Source: CAVYUC01 sp963771595 (GTDB lineage Bacteria > Bacteroidota > Bacteroidia > Bacteroidales > Prolixibacteraceae). From it: a stretch of 64,000 nt of DNA. A model generated the notes under the pieces. It ran no database searches. It was not told the origin of the DNA and saw only the letters and a list, made by a program, of their open reading frames with translations. Positions 16,931 through 24,602 of this stretch are shown here, one piece after another (the stretch's first letter is position 1; each line of letters begins with the position of its first letter). The stretch lies in the NCBI GenBank assembly GCA_963771595.1, contig CAVYUC010000018.1, forward strand, positions 1-64,000, read 5' to 3'. The position numbers and the translations under genes were made by a program.

Positions 16931-18370
16931 ATGGAAACAGCATTTATTGATATCCACATCCATCCGGGTATTAAACCTTTTGGTAAAAGTTTTAACAATA
17001 AACCTGGGGTAAACAACCCAAATAAAAACAGACAGAACAGCATCTGGCACTATGATCCTCCAACACCTGCCGATAAGCTGGCCAATATTATAACTACGCT
17101 TACAAAATTCAGGCAGGCCGATTTTACCTCACTGGCCAAAGGGGGTGCCGAAATTGTTTGCGTTTCGCTGTGCGGACTCGAGAAAGGTTTTGTTATGAAT
17201 AAACTGGGAACTTCGCTTCCCGGAGATGTGGTGGGAAACCTTGTAACGGGTATGGGCATAAACAGGATTAACCATGTGCAGGCCATGACGGATTATTTCA
17301 CCGATTTGGAGATGGAATACGACTTTTATAAGCAGCTGGATGGTCAAAAAGTCAAAATCGAAGGAAGGTGGTACCGCTACAAAATTATCTCTTCCTTTAA
17401 TGAAATAGGAGAAAATAGTGATCCGGATATTAAAACAATTTTTGTAATTCTGACCATTGAAGGGGGACACGTTTTTAATGCAGGATTACAAATGATGGGA
17501 AAAACAGCCAACCCGAAGGAAGTACTTGAGAATGTTGACAAGGTGAAACAGTGGGGTAAAAGACTGTTTTTCATGGGGCTGACCCACCATTTCGACAATG
17601 AACTGGTTGGGCAGGCGCAAAGTCTTCACGGAATCGTAAGAAAAATGTGCGACCAGTCGGGTAATTTGAATGAAGGTTTTAGCGAACTGGGGCGGCAGGT
17701 GCTGCGTAAGCTGCTCGACAACACCAGCAACCGGAGGGTGCTTATCGACCTGAAGCATATGAGCGTAAAGGCCAGGAAGGAATATTACACGTTTCTTGAA
17801 CAGGAACACCCCGGTGAAATTATACCGCTGATTGCAAGCCACGGGGCAGTTAACGGCCTGCGCTCCGACAACGAAAGGATAGAAGATGATCTGTTTAACT
17901 ACGGAAAATTTCAACCCGATGATATCAATCTTTACGATGATGAAATTGTGCGGATAGCCCGATCGGGTGGATTATTTGGTATTCAGTTTGATGAGCGGCG
18001 GGTAGCCAGCGAGACGGAACTCAAAAAGGCAGGAGCAACTTTAAACCGGCGCCGCATGCTGTTTTACAAATCGAAACTGATTTGGAACCAGATTCAGCAC
18101 ATAGCTGAAGTATTAAACCGCCACGGATTGTATGCCTGGGGAATTCAATGCATAGGAACCGATAACGACGGGATGGTGAACCCGCTGAACGGATTCTGGA
18201 CTGCCGAAGAGATGCCACTTTTTGACAGTTATCTCGAAAAACATGCCTATAATTTTATCGCTTCTGCCCAGTCAGACAATCTCGAAAACTACAATAAAAT
18301 GAAAGCTGCTGATATCGTGGAGCGGTTTATGCGTGGCAATGCTTACAACTTCCTGAATAAGAATTTTTAA
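16931..18370 (+). CDS. Renal-dipeptidase-like (M19) metal-dependent hydrolase
   Basis: A 479-residue protein without signal peptide. Amidohydrolase/M19 landmarks in order are DIHIHPG (His9, His11), FVILTIEGGHVF (bridging Glu), FMGLTHHFDNE, RVLIDLKHMS and LIASHGAVNGLRS, followed by GIQCIGTDNDGM near the end, which matches the conserved Asp loop. M19 enzymes are zinc dipeptidases, some acting on D-amino-acid dipeptides; this one is longer than the usual 330-400 residues because of an N-terminal insertion. The substrate is unknown. It stands alone between a repeat island and the hemerythrin gene. The AT-rich 16880-16930 is the presumed promoter region. Confidence 0.8.
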   Translation: METAFIDIHIHPGIKPFGKSFNNKPGVNNPNKNRQNSIWHYDPPTPADKLANIITTLTKFRQADFTSLAKGGAEIVCVSLCGLEKGFVMNKLGTSLPGDVVGNLVTGMGINRINHVQAMTDYFTDLEMEYDFYKQLDGQKVKIEGRWYRYKIISSFNEIGENSDPDIKTIFVILTIEGGHVFNAGLQMMGKTANPKEVLENVDKVKQWGKRLFFMGLTHHFDNELVGQAQSLHGIVRKMCDQSGNLNEGFSELGRQVLRKLLDNTSNRRVLIDLKHMSVKARKEYYTFLEQEHPGEIIPLIASHGAVNGLRSDNERIEDDLFNYGKFQPDDINLYDDEIVRIARSGGLFGIQFDERRVASETELKKAGATLNRRRMLFYKSKLIWNQIQHIAEVLNRHGLYAWGIQCIGTDNDGMVNPLNGFWTAEEMPLFDSYLEKHAYNFIASAQSDNLENYNKMKAADIVERFMRGNAYNFLNKNF

Positions 18371-18514
18371 CCGGTGCAGCGTTATTTCACGTTTTCAGTA
18401 AAAATGAAGGAGAAATCAGGTGGCTGTTTATACAGGCAGAAATACGTATGCCTTTTTCATTAAAGCGGAATATCATTTTCAATAAAAAATGAACAGCCTG
18501 CGGTTTTATTCGTT

Positions 18515-18522
18515 TAAATTTG
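18515..18522 (+). promoter_or_regulatory. Bacteroidota -7 promoter box before the hemerythrin gene
   Basis: TAAATTTG matches the TAnnTTTG consensus exactly, 39 bases before the ATG at 18562. No strong -33 box is evident. Confidence 0.5.
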
Positions 18523-18561
18523 TCCGGGAGCGGCTGTTTTATTCAATTAAATACTGAAAAC

Positions 18562-19290
18562 ATGTATCAGACGAAAAAGATATTCCTGACACCCGAGATG
18601 AAAATTTCGGAAATAATTGTCGATAATCCCTACCTGTTGCTATTCCTTGAACATTTCGGAATTGATCTACCGCTTCAGGATAAATCGCTGAAAACGGTAT
18701 GTGGTGAAAACCGTTTAAATCCGGGGCTGGTGGTGGCATTTGGCAACCTTTATACGGGAGTTCAGGATACCGGAGGCATGGAGTTGTCATTTGATGATAC
18801 CCAATCTGTGATTTCCTACCTGAAGAACAGCCACAAGTTTTATTCGGATGAAATTTACCCGGAGATTCGCAATACCATACGTCAGATGGCTGAAGTAAAC
18901 GACAGCAGGGAAATGGCGCTGGTACAAAAATTCTTTACCGAATATTTTAATGAAGTTACCGAACATCTGGATTACGAGAACAATGTAGTTTTCCCCTATG
19001 TGCTTGATCTCTACCGGCAAATTAAGGACAGCGGGCATGCGGAAAAACGGAAGGGCTATTCAGTAATTGAATACCGCGACCAGCACAACGATATTGAAGA
19101 AAAACTTGATGATCTGAAACAATTGCTGATAAAATACCTGCCGCAGAAAAATGACAGGAAGCTAAGAAGAAAACTAATACTTAGCCTGTTTGAACTGGAT
19201 TACGATTTGAATGTCCATTCACAGATAGAGGAGCTGATACTCATTCCGCTTGTTGAAAAAATGGAGTCGCATTTAAAACCGGTGCAGTGA
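18562..19290 (+). CDS. RIC/ScdA-like hemerythrin-domain protein
   Basis: A 242-residue soluble protein. The start at 18562 (MYQTKKIFLTPEMKISEII) is preferred over an upstream TTG at 18520 because of the -7 box at 18515. Residues 10-60 resemble the ScdA N-terminal (DUF542-like) region, but the usual Cys-Cys pair is replaced (GIDLPLQDKSL). The di-iron helical bundle shows His91, His135 with Glu139 (EHLDYE), His175 with Glu179 (DQHNDIE) and His219 with Glu223 (NVHSQIEE). Proteins of this type (RIC/YtfE/ScdA) respond to nitric oxide or oxygen and repair iron-sulfur centres. The stop overlaps the next gene's GTG start, so the two are translationally coupled. An iron uptake operon follows downstream. 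Confidence 0.85.
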   Translation: MYQTKKIFLTPEMKISEIIVDNPYLLLFLEHFGIDLPLQDKSLKTVCGENRLNPGLVVAFGNLYTGVQDTGGMELSFDDTQSVISYLKNSHKFYSDEIYPEIRNTIRQMAEVNDSREMALVQKFFTEYFNEVTEHLDYENNVVFPYVLDLYRQIKDSGHAEKRKGYSVIEYRDQHNDIEEKLDDLKQLLIKYLPQKNDRKLRRKLILSLFELDYDLNVHSQIEELILIPLVEKMESHLKPVQ

Positions 19291-19883
19291 AAAAAGCAAT
19301 AAACATTATTATTGTTGAATCATCGCCTCTGGTGTCGGAAGGATTTGCAGGTTTATTAAAAAAATCGGGATTGCTTTGCCGTTTGTTTCATGCCGGTTCA
19401 CTTGATGAAGCAGAATTGTTGTTCGATAAAAACGGGAGCCATCTCATTGTGGTTAATCCGATATTTATAAATGGCAGCTTAAAAGTATTTCAGGGAATTA
19501 AAAACCGTATGGAAGGAGTGAAATGGGTGGGATTGGTTTATGCCTGGCACGACCCAAAAATCCTTTCGGCCTTCGATGCAGTTATCACAGTTTCGGATAA
19601 CGAAAATTCCATTGCTACCATTATCAATAAATTACAGTCGGATGGTGAGCCCGAGCAGGGAACTCCCCAGGAAATCCTTACCGACCGTGAAATCGATGTG
19701 CTTAAACTTCTTGCCACCGGCCTGGCCAATAAGGAAATTGCCGATAAACTGAATATCAGCGTTAATACAGTTATTACCCACCGCAAAAACATTTCCCAGA
19801 AAACAGGGATTAAATCTGTTTCGGGACTTACCATCTATGCCGTTACACAAAAATTGATTTCGATAGATACGGTAATGGAATAA
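19287..19883 (+). CDS. NarL/LuxR-type regulator with a degenerate receiver domain
   Basis: A 198-residue protein starting at GTG 19287, inside the hemerythrin stop (GTGA overlap). The C-terminal LuxR helix-turn-helix is complete: LTDREIDVLKLLATGLANKE then IADKLNISVNTVITHRKNIS. The N-terminal receiver fold is present but its phosphorylation residues are lost: the acidic pair reads ES (IIIVESSPLV), the acceptor Asp is Asn57 (HLIVVNPIF), and the Lys switch region reads VITVSDN. It should therefore not be phosphorylated in the normal way. Coupling to a di-iron protein suggests direct or indirect sensing of gas or iron state through the hemerythrin partner; that is inference. Targets are unknown, the nearby feo operon being a candidate. 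Confidence 0.87.
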   Translation: MKKAINIIIVESSPLVSEGFAGLLKKSGLLCRLFHAGSLDEAELLFDKNGSHLIVVNPIFINGSLKVFQGIKNRMEGVKWVGLVYAWHDPKILSAFDAVITVSDNENSIATIINKLQSDGEPEQGTPQEILTDREIDVLKLLATGLANKEIADKLNISVNTVITHRKNISQKTGIKSVSGLTIYAVTQKLISIDTVME

Positions 19884-19920
19884 CAATTTCAGAATTATTG
19901 TTTTTCCGCAACGATTTACA

Positions 19921-19937
19921 TAAGCCCGGCAGGCTTA
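19921..19937 (+). terminator. Small hairpin after the LuxR gene
   Basis: TAAGCC (19921-19926) pairs with GGCTTA (19932-19937) around CGGCA. No T-run follows, so a Rho-independent terminator is doubtful. It could be a transcript-end stabiliser. Confidence 0.3.
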
Positions 19938-20084
19938 AGCATAGGCAGCGCAGCTCCTGATCATTTCGATATAAAATCAATTCCATTCAAAAAAAATTGA
20001 CCGGATACTTGCTTAAATTATTTATTCGCTTTACTTTGTAAATCAAAGTTCTTTCCAGAAAGTAAAACTTATAATAAAACAGTT

Positions 20085-20375
20085 ATGAATTCAAAAAACA
20101 GAAGACTTTTGATTATTGTGGTTTCCGCAGTATCTCTATTGCTCATACCTTTCCTGGCTATGCAGTTTACAAATGAAGTAGACTGGAAAGTCCTTGATTT
20201 TGTAATAATGGGCATCCTATTGTCTGGTACAGGGTTATTAATCGAACTGGTATTGCGGAAATTTAAAAAGGTGGAACTCCGGGTTATTCTTGTGGCCGCC
20301 ATTGCAGTTATTTTCTTCCTGATCTGGGCCGAACTTGCGGTTGGTATTTTCGGAACACCCTTTGCCGGAAGTTAA
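20085..20375 (+). CDS. Small three-helix membrane protein
   Basis: A 96-residue protein with three hydrophobic segments (residues about 8-28, 38-57, 65-90), almost no loops and a Lys-rich N-terminus. The C-terminal part FFLIWAELAVGIFGTPFAGS resembles small hypothetical membrane proteins common in Bacteroidota; I do not know a function. A TTTACTTTG sequence (20030-20038), close to the -7 consensus, precedes it. It is separated from the porin gene by a strong inverted repeat, which may end its transcript. Confidence 0.7.
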   Translation: MNSKNRRLLIIVVSAVSLLLIPFLAMQFTNEVDWKVLDFVIMGILLSGTGLLIELVLRKFKKVELRVILVAAIAVIFFLIWAELAVGIFGTPFAGS

Positions 20376-20427
20376 GTTCCTTACAACGGGAAATATTCCT
20401 CCACTCTTTCCTTTCAATGCTTTTTTT

Positions 20428-20476
20428 ATCCCTAAATGTAATGATGACGCTCTTCAATTTCATCACATTTAGGGAT
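20428..20476. promoter_or_regulatory. Long inverted repeat before the porin-feoAB operon (operator or terminator)
   Basis: Arms ATCCCTAAATGT (20428-20439) and ACATTTAGGGAT (20465-20476) are perfect 12-bp complements. A second pairing GATG/CATC extends the stem after a 3-base bulge. The right arm ends 22 bases before the TACTTTTG -7 box, so it reaches the -33 region. It could be an operator for a metal regulator (half-sites resemble DtxR-type TTTAGG words) or the terminator of the upstream small gene, although the following T-stretch is weak. Confidence 0.6.
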
Positions 20477-20498
20477 TTCAATATTTTCTTCTGGCTGT

Positions 20499-20506
20499 TA
20501 CTTTTG
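20499..20506 (+). promoter_or_regulatory. Bacteroidota -7 promoter box for the iron-uptake operon
   Basis: TACTTTTG is an exact TAnnTTTG match 18 bases before the first ATG of the porin gene. It implies a very short leader, or use of the second ATG (20537). Confidence 0.5.
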
Positions 20507-20524
20507 CATGCGAATGAATAACAG

Positions 20525-21676
20525 ATGAACCAGGAGATGAGCGGGATTGCCCAAAAGATAACTTTTACCCTTAGTGTCGTTTTGTTTTTGTCGTGCAGGC
20601 TGCATGCCCACGAAGATTTGCGTCCCGGACAGGGGCCGCTTGCTTTTGAAGCATGTTATACCGGAGACAATATCAATAATATTCTAGGTGGGATTAAAAC
20701 CGGCTCAGTTTATCTGGGGATGGCGAATTTAATGGTGGATTTGGATTTTGAGCAGGCGGGATTGTGGAAGGGGGGCCGGTTTTTTGTTAATGCTGCCAAT
20801 ACACATGGCGCCACTCCGTCGTCTGATTTACTGGGTGATATTCAGGTAATTTCGAATATTGAAGCCGGAGATCATACCTACGTTCAGGAACTTTGGTTTC
20901 AGCAGCAACTGGGCAAGGTTGAATTTACCGCAGGTTTGCAGGATTTGAACGTGGAATTTGCCAACTCAGAACATGGTGCATTGTACCTCAACAGCTCGTT
21001 TGGCATTCTTCCCATTATTTCGAATAATTTCAATGCCTCCATATTTCCGCTCACCACGCTGGGTTTTACCGCCAGATGGAACGTTTCAGAAAAAACATCA
21101 TGGATAAATGCGGTGTATGACGGAAGTCCAACCAACTTCGACTACAATCCTTACAACCTGAACTGGCAATTTAATTCCGGCGACGGGTTTCTACTTATAT
21201 CTGAATTGCAAAAGAGCACAAACCACGAATTGCCCGGTATTTATAAACTAGGTATATATTCACACTTTCACATTCGGGAAAATCTTCCGGATTCTCTCAT
21301 TAACAGGTTATTCGGAATTTATGCGTATGCTGACCAAACCCTCTGGCAACATGAAGCCCGCAACATCGGTTTGTTTGCGCAACTTGGTTACAGCCCTTCG
21401 GAGCAAAGTACCAACAATTTTTATTTTGGCTCCGGAATTAACTGCACCGGGCTATTTAGCAAAAAAGGAAAGGATACAGCTGGCCTGGCTCTGGCGCACG
21501 TGCGATTTACCCGGGGCGGGGAGAGCGAAACAGCAGTGGAACTGACCTATCAGTACCAGGTGACTGAAAATCTTTTTTTTCAGCCCGACGGACAGTATGT
21601 CATTCATCCTTCCGGAACCGGCGAAGCTTTGCCCAATGCACTGGCCTTAAGTATACGATTTGGAATTTGTTTTTAA
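20525..21676 (+). CDS. OprB-like outer-membrane porin of the feo operon
   Basis: A 383-residue protein. A signal peptide (ITFTLSVVLFLSC then RLHA) leads into a beta-barrel-like mature part with alternating hydrophobic strands, aromatic girdles and a terminal aromatic residue (SIRFGICF). Landmarks fit the carbohydrate-selective porin OprB family: LGDIQVISNIEAGDHTYVQE, WFQQQLGKVEFTAGLQDLN, FGLTARW-like strand (LTTLGFTARWN) and AVELTYQYQVTENLFFQPDG. The start at 20525 or 20537 cannot be decided. It is 13 bases from the FeoAB start codon and on the same strand, so it is inferred to let iron or an iron-linked solute cross the outer membrane rather than sugars. That substrate assignment is inference. 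Confidence 0.83.
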   Translation: MNQEMSGIAQKITFTLSVVLFLSCRLHAHEDLRPGQGPLAFEACYTGDNINNILGGIKTGSVYLGMANLMVDLDFEQAGLWKGGRFFVNAANTHGATPSSDLLGDIQVISNIEAGDHTYVQELWFQQQLGKVEFTAGLQDLNVEFANSEHGALYLNSSFGILPIISNNFNASIFPLTTLGFTARWNVSEKTSWINAVYDGSPTNFDYNPYNLNWQFNSGDGFLLISELQKSTNHELPGIYKLGIYSHFHIRENLPDSLINRLFGIYAYADQTLWQHEARNIGLFAQLGYSPSEQSTNNFYFGSGINCTGLFSKKGKDTAGLALAHVRFTRGGESETAVELTYQYQVTENLFFQPDGQYVIHPSGTGEALPNALALSIRFGICF

Positions 21677-21689
21677 CAGGAGAGGAATC

Positions 21690-24173
21690 ATGAACAACAA
21701 CAGCATATATCTTACTGACTTACAGGATAATCAATCCGCTGTAATTTCAAATGTTAACGGCCAGGGGGCTTTCCGTAAACGCATAACCGAAATGGGGTTT
21801 GTGAAAGGTAAAACAGTGAAAGTGATAAAAAATGCCCCACTGCAGGATCCCGTTCAATATGAAATTATGGGCTACAACATTTCATTGCGAAGAAGTGAAG
21901 CAGCGCTAATAAAGGTAATTGCCGACGGAATTGGCCAGAATCCGTTGCCGTCCATATTTGGCGGAACCTTGTCTGAAGAAGCGGTTCAGGCGCCGGTGGC
22001 AGCAAAAACCAAACAATTCAGTGTGGCCCTTGTGGGTAATCCCAACTGCGGAAAGACAACCTTGTTCAACTACGCCTCAGGCTCACACGAGCGGGTGGGT
22101 AACTATGGCGGTGTAACAGTTGATGCAAAAGAAGGACAGCTGAAGCATGACGGCTATACACTGAACATTGTGGATTTGCCCGGTACTTATTCCATCACAG
22201 AATATACTCCCGAAGAATTGTATGTGCGCAACCATCTCGTAAAAAATAAACCCGATGTAGTGGTTAATGTTGTTGACGCTTCCAATCTTGAACGCAACCT
22301 CTTTCTGACCACGCAGCTCATCGACATGAACATTAAAGTGGTTATTGCTTTAAACATGTACGACGAACTGGAACAAAAAGGAATAGACTTCCGCTATGAT
22401 GAACTGGGTAAAATGCTGGGAATCCCGATAGTTCCGACTGTTGCCGTGAAACGGAAAGGAATTGACAAACTTATCGGCAAAGTAATTGAAGCTTACGAGG
22501 ATAAAGAGCCTACCCTCCGGCATATACATATAAATTACGGGAATACCATTGAAGAATCGATAGCAAAGGTGCAGGCATTAATCCATAAAAATGATGAAAT
22601 TATCCGTCAGTATTCCCCGCGTTACCTTTCCATAAAATTACTTGAAAATGACTCAACAACTCTGCAACTGTTAAACAATTGTACCAACCGCAATGCCATT
22701 GCCGGTCAGGCAAAAGCTGAAATTTACAAGCTGGAAAACGAATACAACGAAAATTCGGAAACCATTATTACGGATGCAAAATATGGTTTTATCACCGGTG
22801 CGCTACGTGAAACCTTGAGCCGCAACGGGGATAGCGAGTTCATAAAGAACCGGGATATCGATAATATCCTGACCCATAAAATCTGGGGGTTCCCGGTGTT
22901 TATATTTTTCATGTGGCTGATGTTTCAGGCGACTTTTACCATTGGCAGTTATCCCATGAACTGGATTGATGCCGGGGTAAGCTCCCTGGGAAACCTTATC
23001 AGCACAATCCTGCCTGACGGTGCATTGCATGACCTCATAGTGGATGGTATTATTGGTGGGGTAGGCGGGGTGATTATATTTTTACCCAACATCCTCATTC
23101 TGTTCTTTTTTATTTCGCTGATGGAGGATACAGGTTATATGGCCCGGGTTTCGTTTATTATGGACCGGCTGATGCATAAAATCGGACTGCATGGTAAATC
23201 GTTTATCCCGCTGCTGATGGGATTTGGATGCAATGTTCCTGCAGTAATGGCCACCCGTACCCTTGGAAACAGGAAAGACCGGATTATGACCATGCTGATA
23301 ACACCTTTTATGTCGTGCAGTGCACGGTTGCCGGTGTATGTACTTATCATTTCCGCTTTTTTTACAAGGAACCAGGGGTTGGTTCTGTTTTCCATATATT
23401 TCATTGGAATTTTAATCGCCATACTTGTTGCGCTGTTTTTAAAGAAAACGGTATTCTCAAAACAGGATATTCCCTTTGTTATGGAACTTCCGCCTTACCG
23501 TATTCCAACATTGAAAAACACCACGCTGCACATGTGGCATAAAGGTTCGCAGTACCTGAAAAAGATGGGAACTTTTATTCTGCTGGCTTCCATTTTAATA
23601 TGGGGGTTGAGTTATTATCCCCGTCATGTGCAGTATTCAGCTGACTATGATGCGCAAATCGAAAATGTATCAGCCAATACAAGCTTAACATCTTCCGAAA
23701 GGCAAACACAGATTGCCGAACTGGAACTTTCCAAAGCCTCCGAAAGACAGGAAAAGTCTTACATCGGGCAAATCGGCCATTTTATTGAACCGGCAATTGC
23801 CCCCCTGGGTTTCGACTGGAAGATTGGAATCAGTATTGTTACCGGACTGGCTGCCAAAGAAATAGTGGTAGGTTCCATGGGGATTCTTTACCATGCCGGA
23901 ATGGATGCCAGTGAAACTTCGGGAAATCTGATTGACAAGCTGCAGCAACAGACACATTCCGGAGGGAAATTAAACGGGCAAAAGGTATTTACTCCGCTGG
24001 TAGCTTTTGGATTTATGCTTTTTATTCTGATTTATTTTCCATGCGTGGCGGTGATTGCAGCCATCAAAAAGGAATCGAACTGGAAATGGGCGGCATTTGC
24101 CATGTTTTATACCACGGCCATTGCCTGGCTGGTAGCATTTACCGTGTATCAGGTTGGAACATTTTTAATTTAA
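21690..24173 (+). CDS. feoB: FeoA-FeoB fusion, ferrous iron transporter
   Basis: An 827-residue protein from the ATG at 21690, which follows a good AGGAGAGG ribosome site (21678-21685). Residues 1-75 are a FeoA SH3-like domain (FRKRITEMGFVKGKTVKVIK). A spacer leads to the G domain: G1 GNPNCGKTTLF (about residue 115), switch GGVTVDAKEG, G3 DLPGTYS, G4 ALNMYDE. The membrane part has the usual FeoB gate helices (GYMARVSFIMDRLMHKIGLH, GFGCNVPAVMATRTL) and a closing block with FMLFILIYFPCVAVIAA. It imports Fe2+ across the inner membrane with GTP hydrolysis. The FeoA-FeoB fusion is common in Bacteroidota. A Cys-rich peptide gene follows 9 bases later. Confidence 0.97.
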   Translation: MNNNSIYLTDLQDNQSAVISNVNGQGAFRKRITEMGFVKGKTVKVIKNAPLQDPVQYEIMGYNISLRRSEAALIKVIADGIGQNPLPSIFGGTLSEEAVQAPVAAKTKQFSVALVGNPNCGKTTLFNYASGSHERVGNYGGVTVDAKEGQLKHDGYTLNIVDLPGTYSITEYTPEELYVRNHLVKNKPDVVVNVVDASNLERNLFLTTQLIDMNIKVVIALNMYDELEQKGIDFRYDELGKMLGIPIVPTVAVKRKGIDKLIGKVIEAYEDKEPTLRHIHINYGNTIEESIAKVQALIHKNDEIIRQYSPRYLSIKLLENDSTTLQLLNNCTNRNAIAGQAKAEIYKLENEYNENSETIITDAKYGFITGALRETLSRNGDSEFIKNRDIDNILTHKIWGFPVFIFFMWLMFQATFTIGSYPMNWIDAGVSSLGNLISTILPDGALHDLIVDGIIGGVGGVIIFLPNILILFFFISLMEDTGYMARVSFIMDRLMHKIGLHGKSFIPLLMGFGCNVPAVMATRTLGNRKDRIMTMLITPFMSCSARLPVYVLIISAFFTRNQGLVLFSIYFIGILIAILVALFLKKTVFSKQDIPFVMELPPYRIPTLKNTTLHMWHKGSQYLKKMGTFILLASILIWGLSYYPRHVQYSADYDAQIENVSANTSLTSSERQTQIAELELSKASERQEKSYIGQIGHFIEPAIAPLGFDWKIGISIVTGLAAKEIVVGSMGILYHAGMDASETSGNLIDKLQQQTHSGGKLNGQKVFTPLVAFGFMLFILIYFPCVAVIAAIKKESNWKWAAFAMFYTTAIAWLVAFTVYQVGTFLI

Positions 24174-24182
24174 AATTCAGAC

Positions 24183-24386
24183 ATGATGATTCAAAATATA
24201 TTGGCTTTACTTATTGTTTTTGCGGCAGCCGCAATTTCCATTTATTCGGTGGTAAAAAGCCTGATGACAAACAAATCTTCAGGTTGCCATGGATGTACTG
24301 CATGCGAGCCTAAAAATTTCAGCAAGATGAAAATAGATAAAAGCAAGGTCCGTTCAGCAAGTTTCGAACTCCGGGGCAATCAGTAG
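24183..24386 (+). CDS. FeoB-associated Cys-rich membrane peptide
   Basis: A 67-residue peptide (or 66 from the second ATG at 24186). One N-terminal membrane helix (NILALLIVFAAAAISIY) is followed by a Cys cluster SGCHGCTACEPK and a basic tail. This matches the FeoB-associated Cys-rich membrane protein family, thought to assist ferrous iron uptake. It closes the feo operon. The last base of its stop codon is the first base of the GGATGGC palindrome, so that palindrome forms the immediate 3' end of the operon. Confidence 0.9.
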   Translation: MMIQNILALLIVFAAAAISIYSVVKSLMTNKSSGCHGCTACEPKNFSKMKIDKSKVRSASFELRGNQ

Positions 24387-24414
24387 GATGGCATCGCTTC
24401 AGGCGATGCTATCC
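24386..24414. repeat. Palindromic repeat (inverted copy) abutting the feo operon stop
   Basis: Reads GGATGGCATCGC, TTCAG, GCGATGCTATCC: the reverse complement of the 10.1 and 16.8 kb copies with one central change. It is followed by GAAAAAATT, which on the plus strand is not a T-run. As RNA it would fold into a strong 12-bp stem right at the operon's end. Confidence 0.85.
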
Positions 24415-24540
24415 GAAAAAATTGGGCAGTCACAGTAATCAAAACTCAGAAAGCAACAAGCCCCAAGCGGTTTGCCTGCTGAACCCCTCCTTAAACTTTA
24501 AACTTTGAACTCCATCCCCGGAACTTAAACCTAAAATCTT
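24415..24540 (-). repeat. Composite repeat island in inverted orientation
   Basis: Read on the minus strand the order is GTTCCGGGGATGG, GTTCAAAGTTTAAAG, then TTCAGCAGGCAAACCGC with TTGGGGCTTGTTGC, TGACTGCCC and the palindrome at 24386-24414. This repeats the module order of the plus-strand island at 8.7-9.0 kb, including the AGCAGGCAAACC word. Confidence 0.75.
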
Positions 24541-24543
24541 TTT

Positions 24544-24551
24544 TATATTTG
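24544..24551 (+). promoter_or_regulatory. Bacteroidota -7 promoter box of the queuosine operon
   Basis: TATATTTG followed by C is an exact TAnnTTTG match. It places the transcript start near 24558 and gives a leader of about 45 nucleotides that coincides with the riboswitch-like fold. Confidence 0.6.
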
Positions 24552-24568
24552 CACCCTGAATTAACAAT

Positions 24569-24598
24569 CGTGTGCTTGATAACCACGTAAAAAACAAG
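24569..24598 (+). ncRNA. Probable preQ1-I riboswitch in the queuosine operon leader
   Basis: An H-type pseudoknot can be drawn. P1 is CGTG (24569-24572) with CACG (24584-24587). P2 is CTTG (24575-24578) in the P1 loop with CAAG (24595-24598). The joining segment TAAAAAA (24588-24594) is the expected A-rich strand. ATAAC precedes P1' so that C24583 is in the place of the preQ1-pairing cytosine. The known Thermoanaerobacter preQ1-I aptamer has the same layout (UAAC before P1', A-run then CAAGG). P2 ends 4 bases before the ATG at 24603, which suggests preQ1 blocks translation. The U-C dinucleotide usual in the first loop is TG here, which lowers confidence. Confidence 0.6.
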
Positions 24599-24602
24599 TG
24601 AA

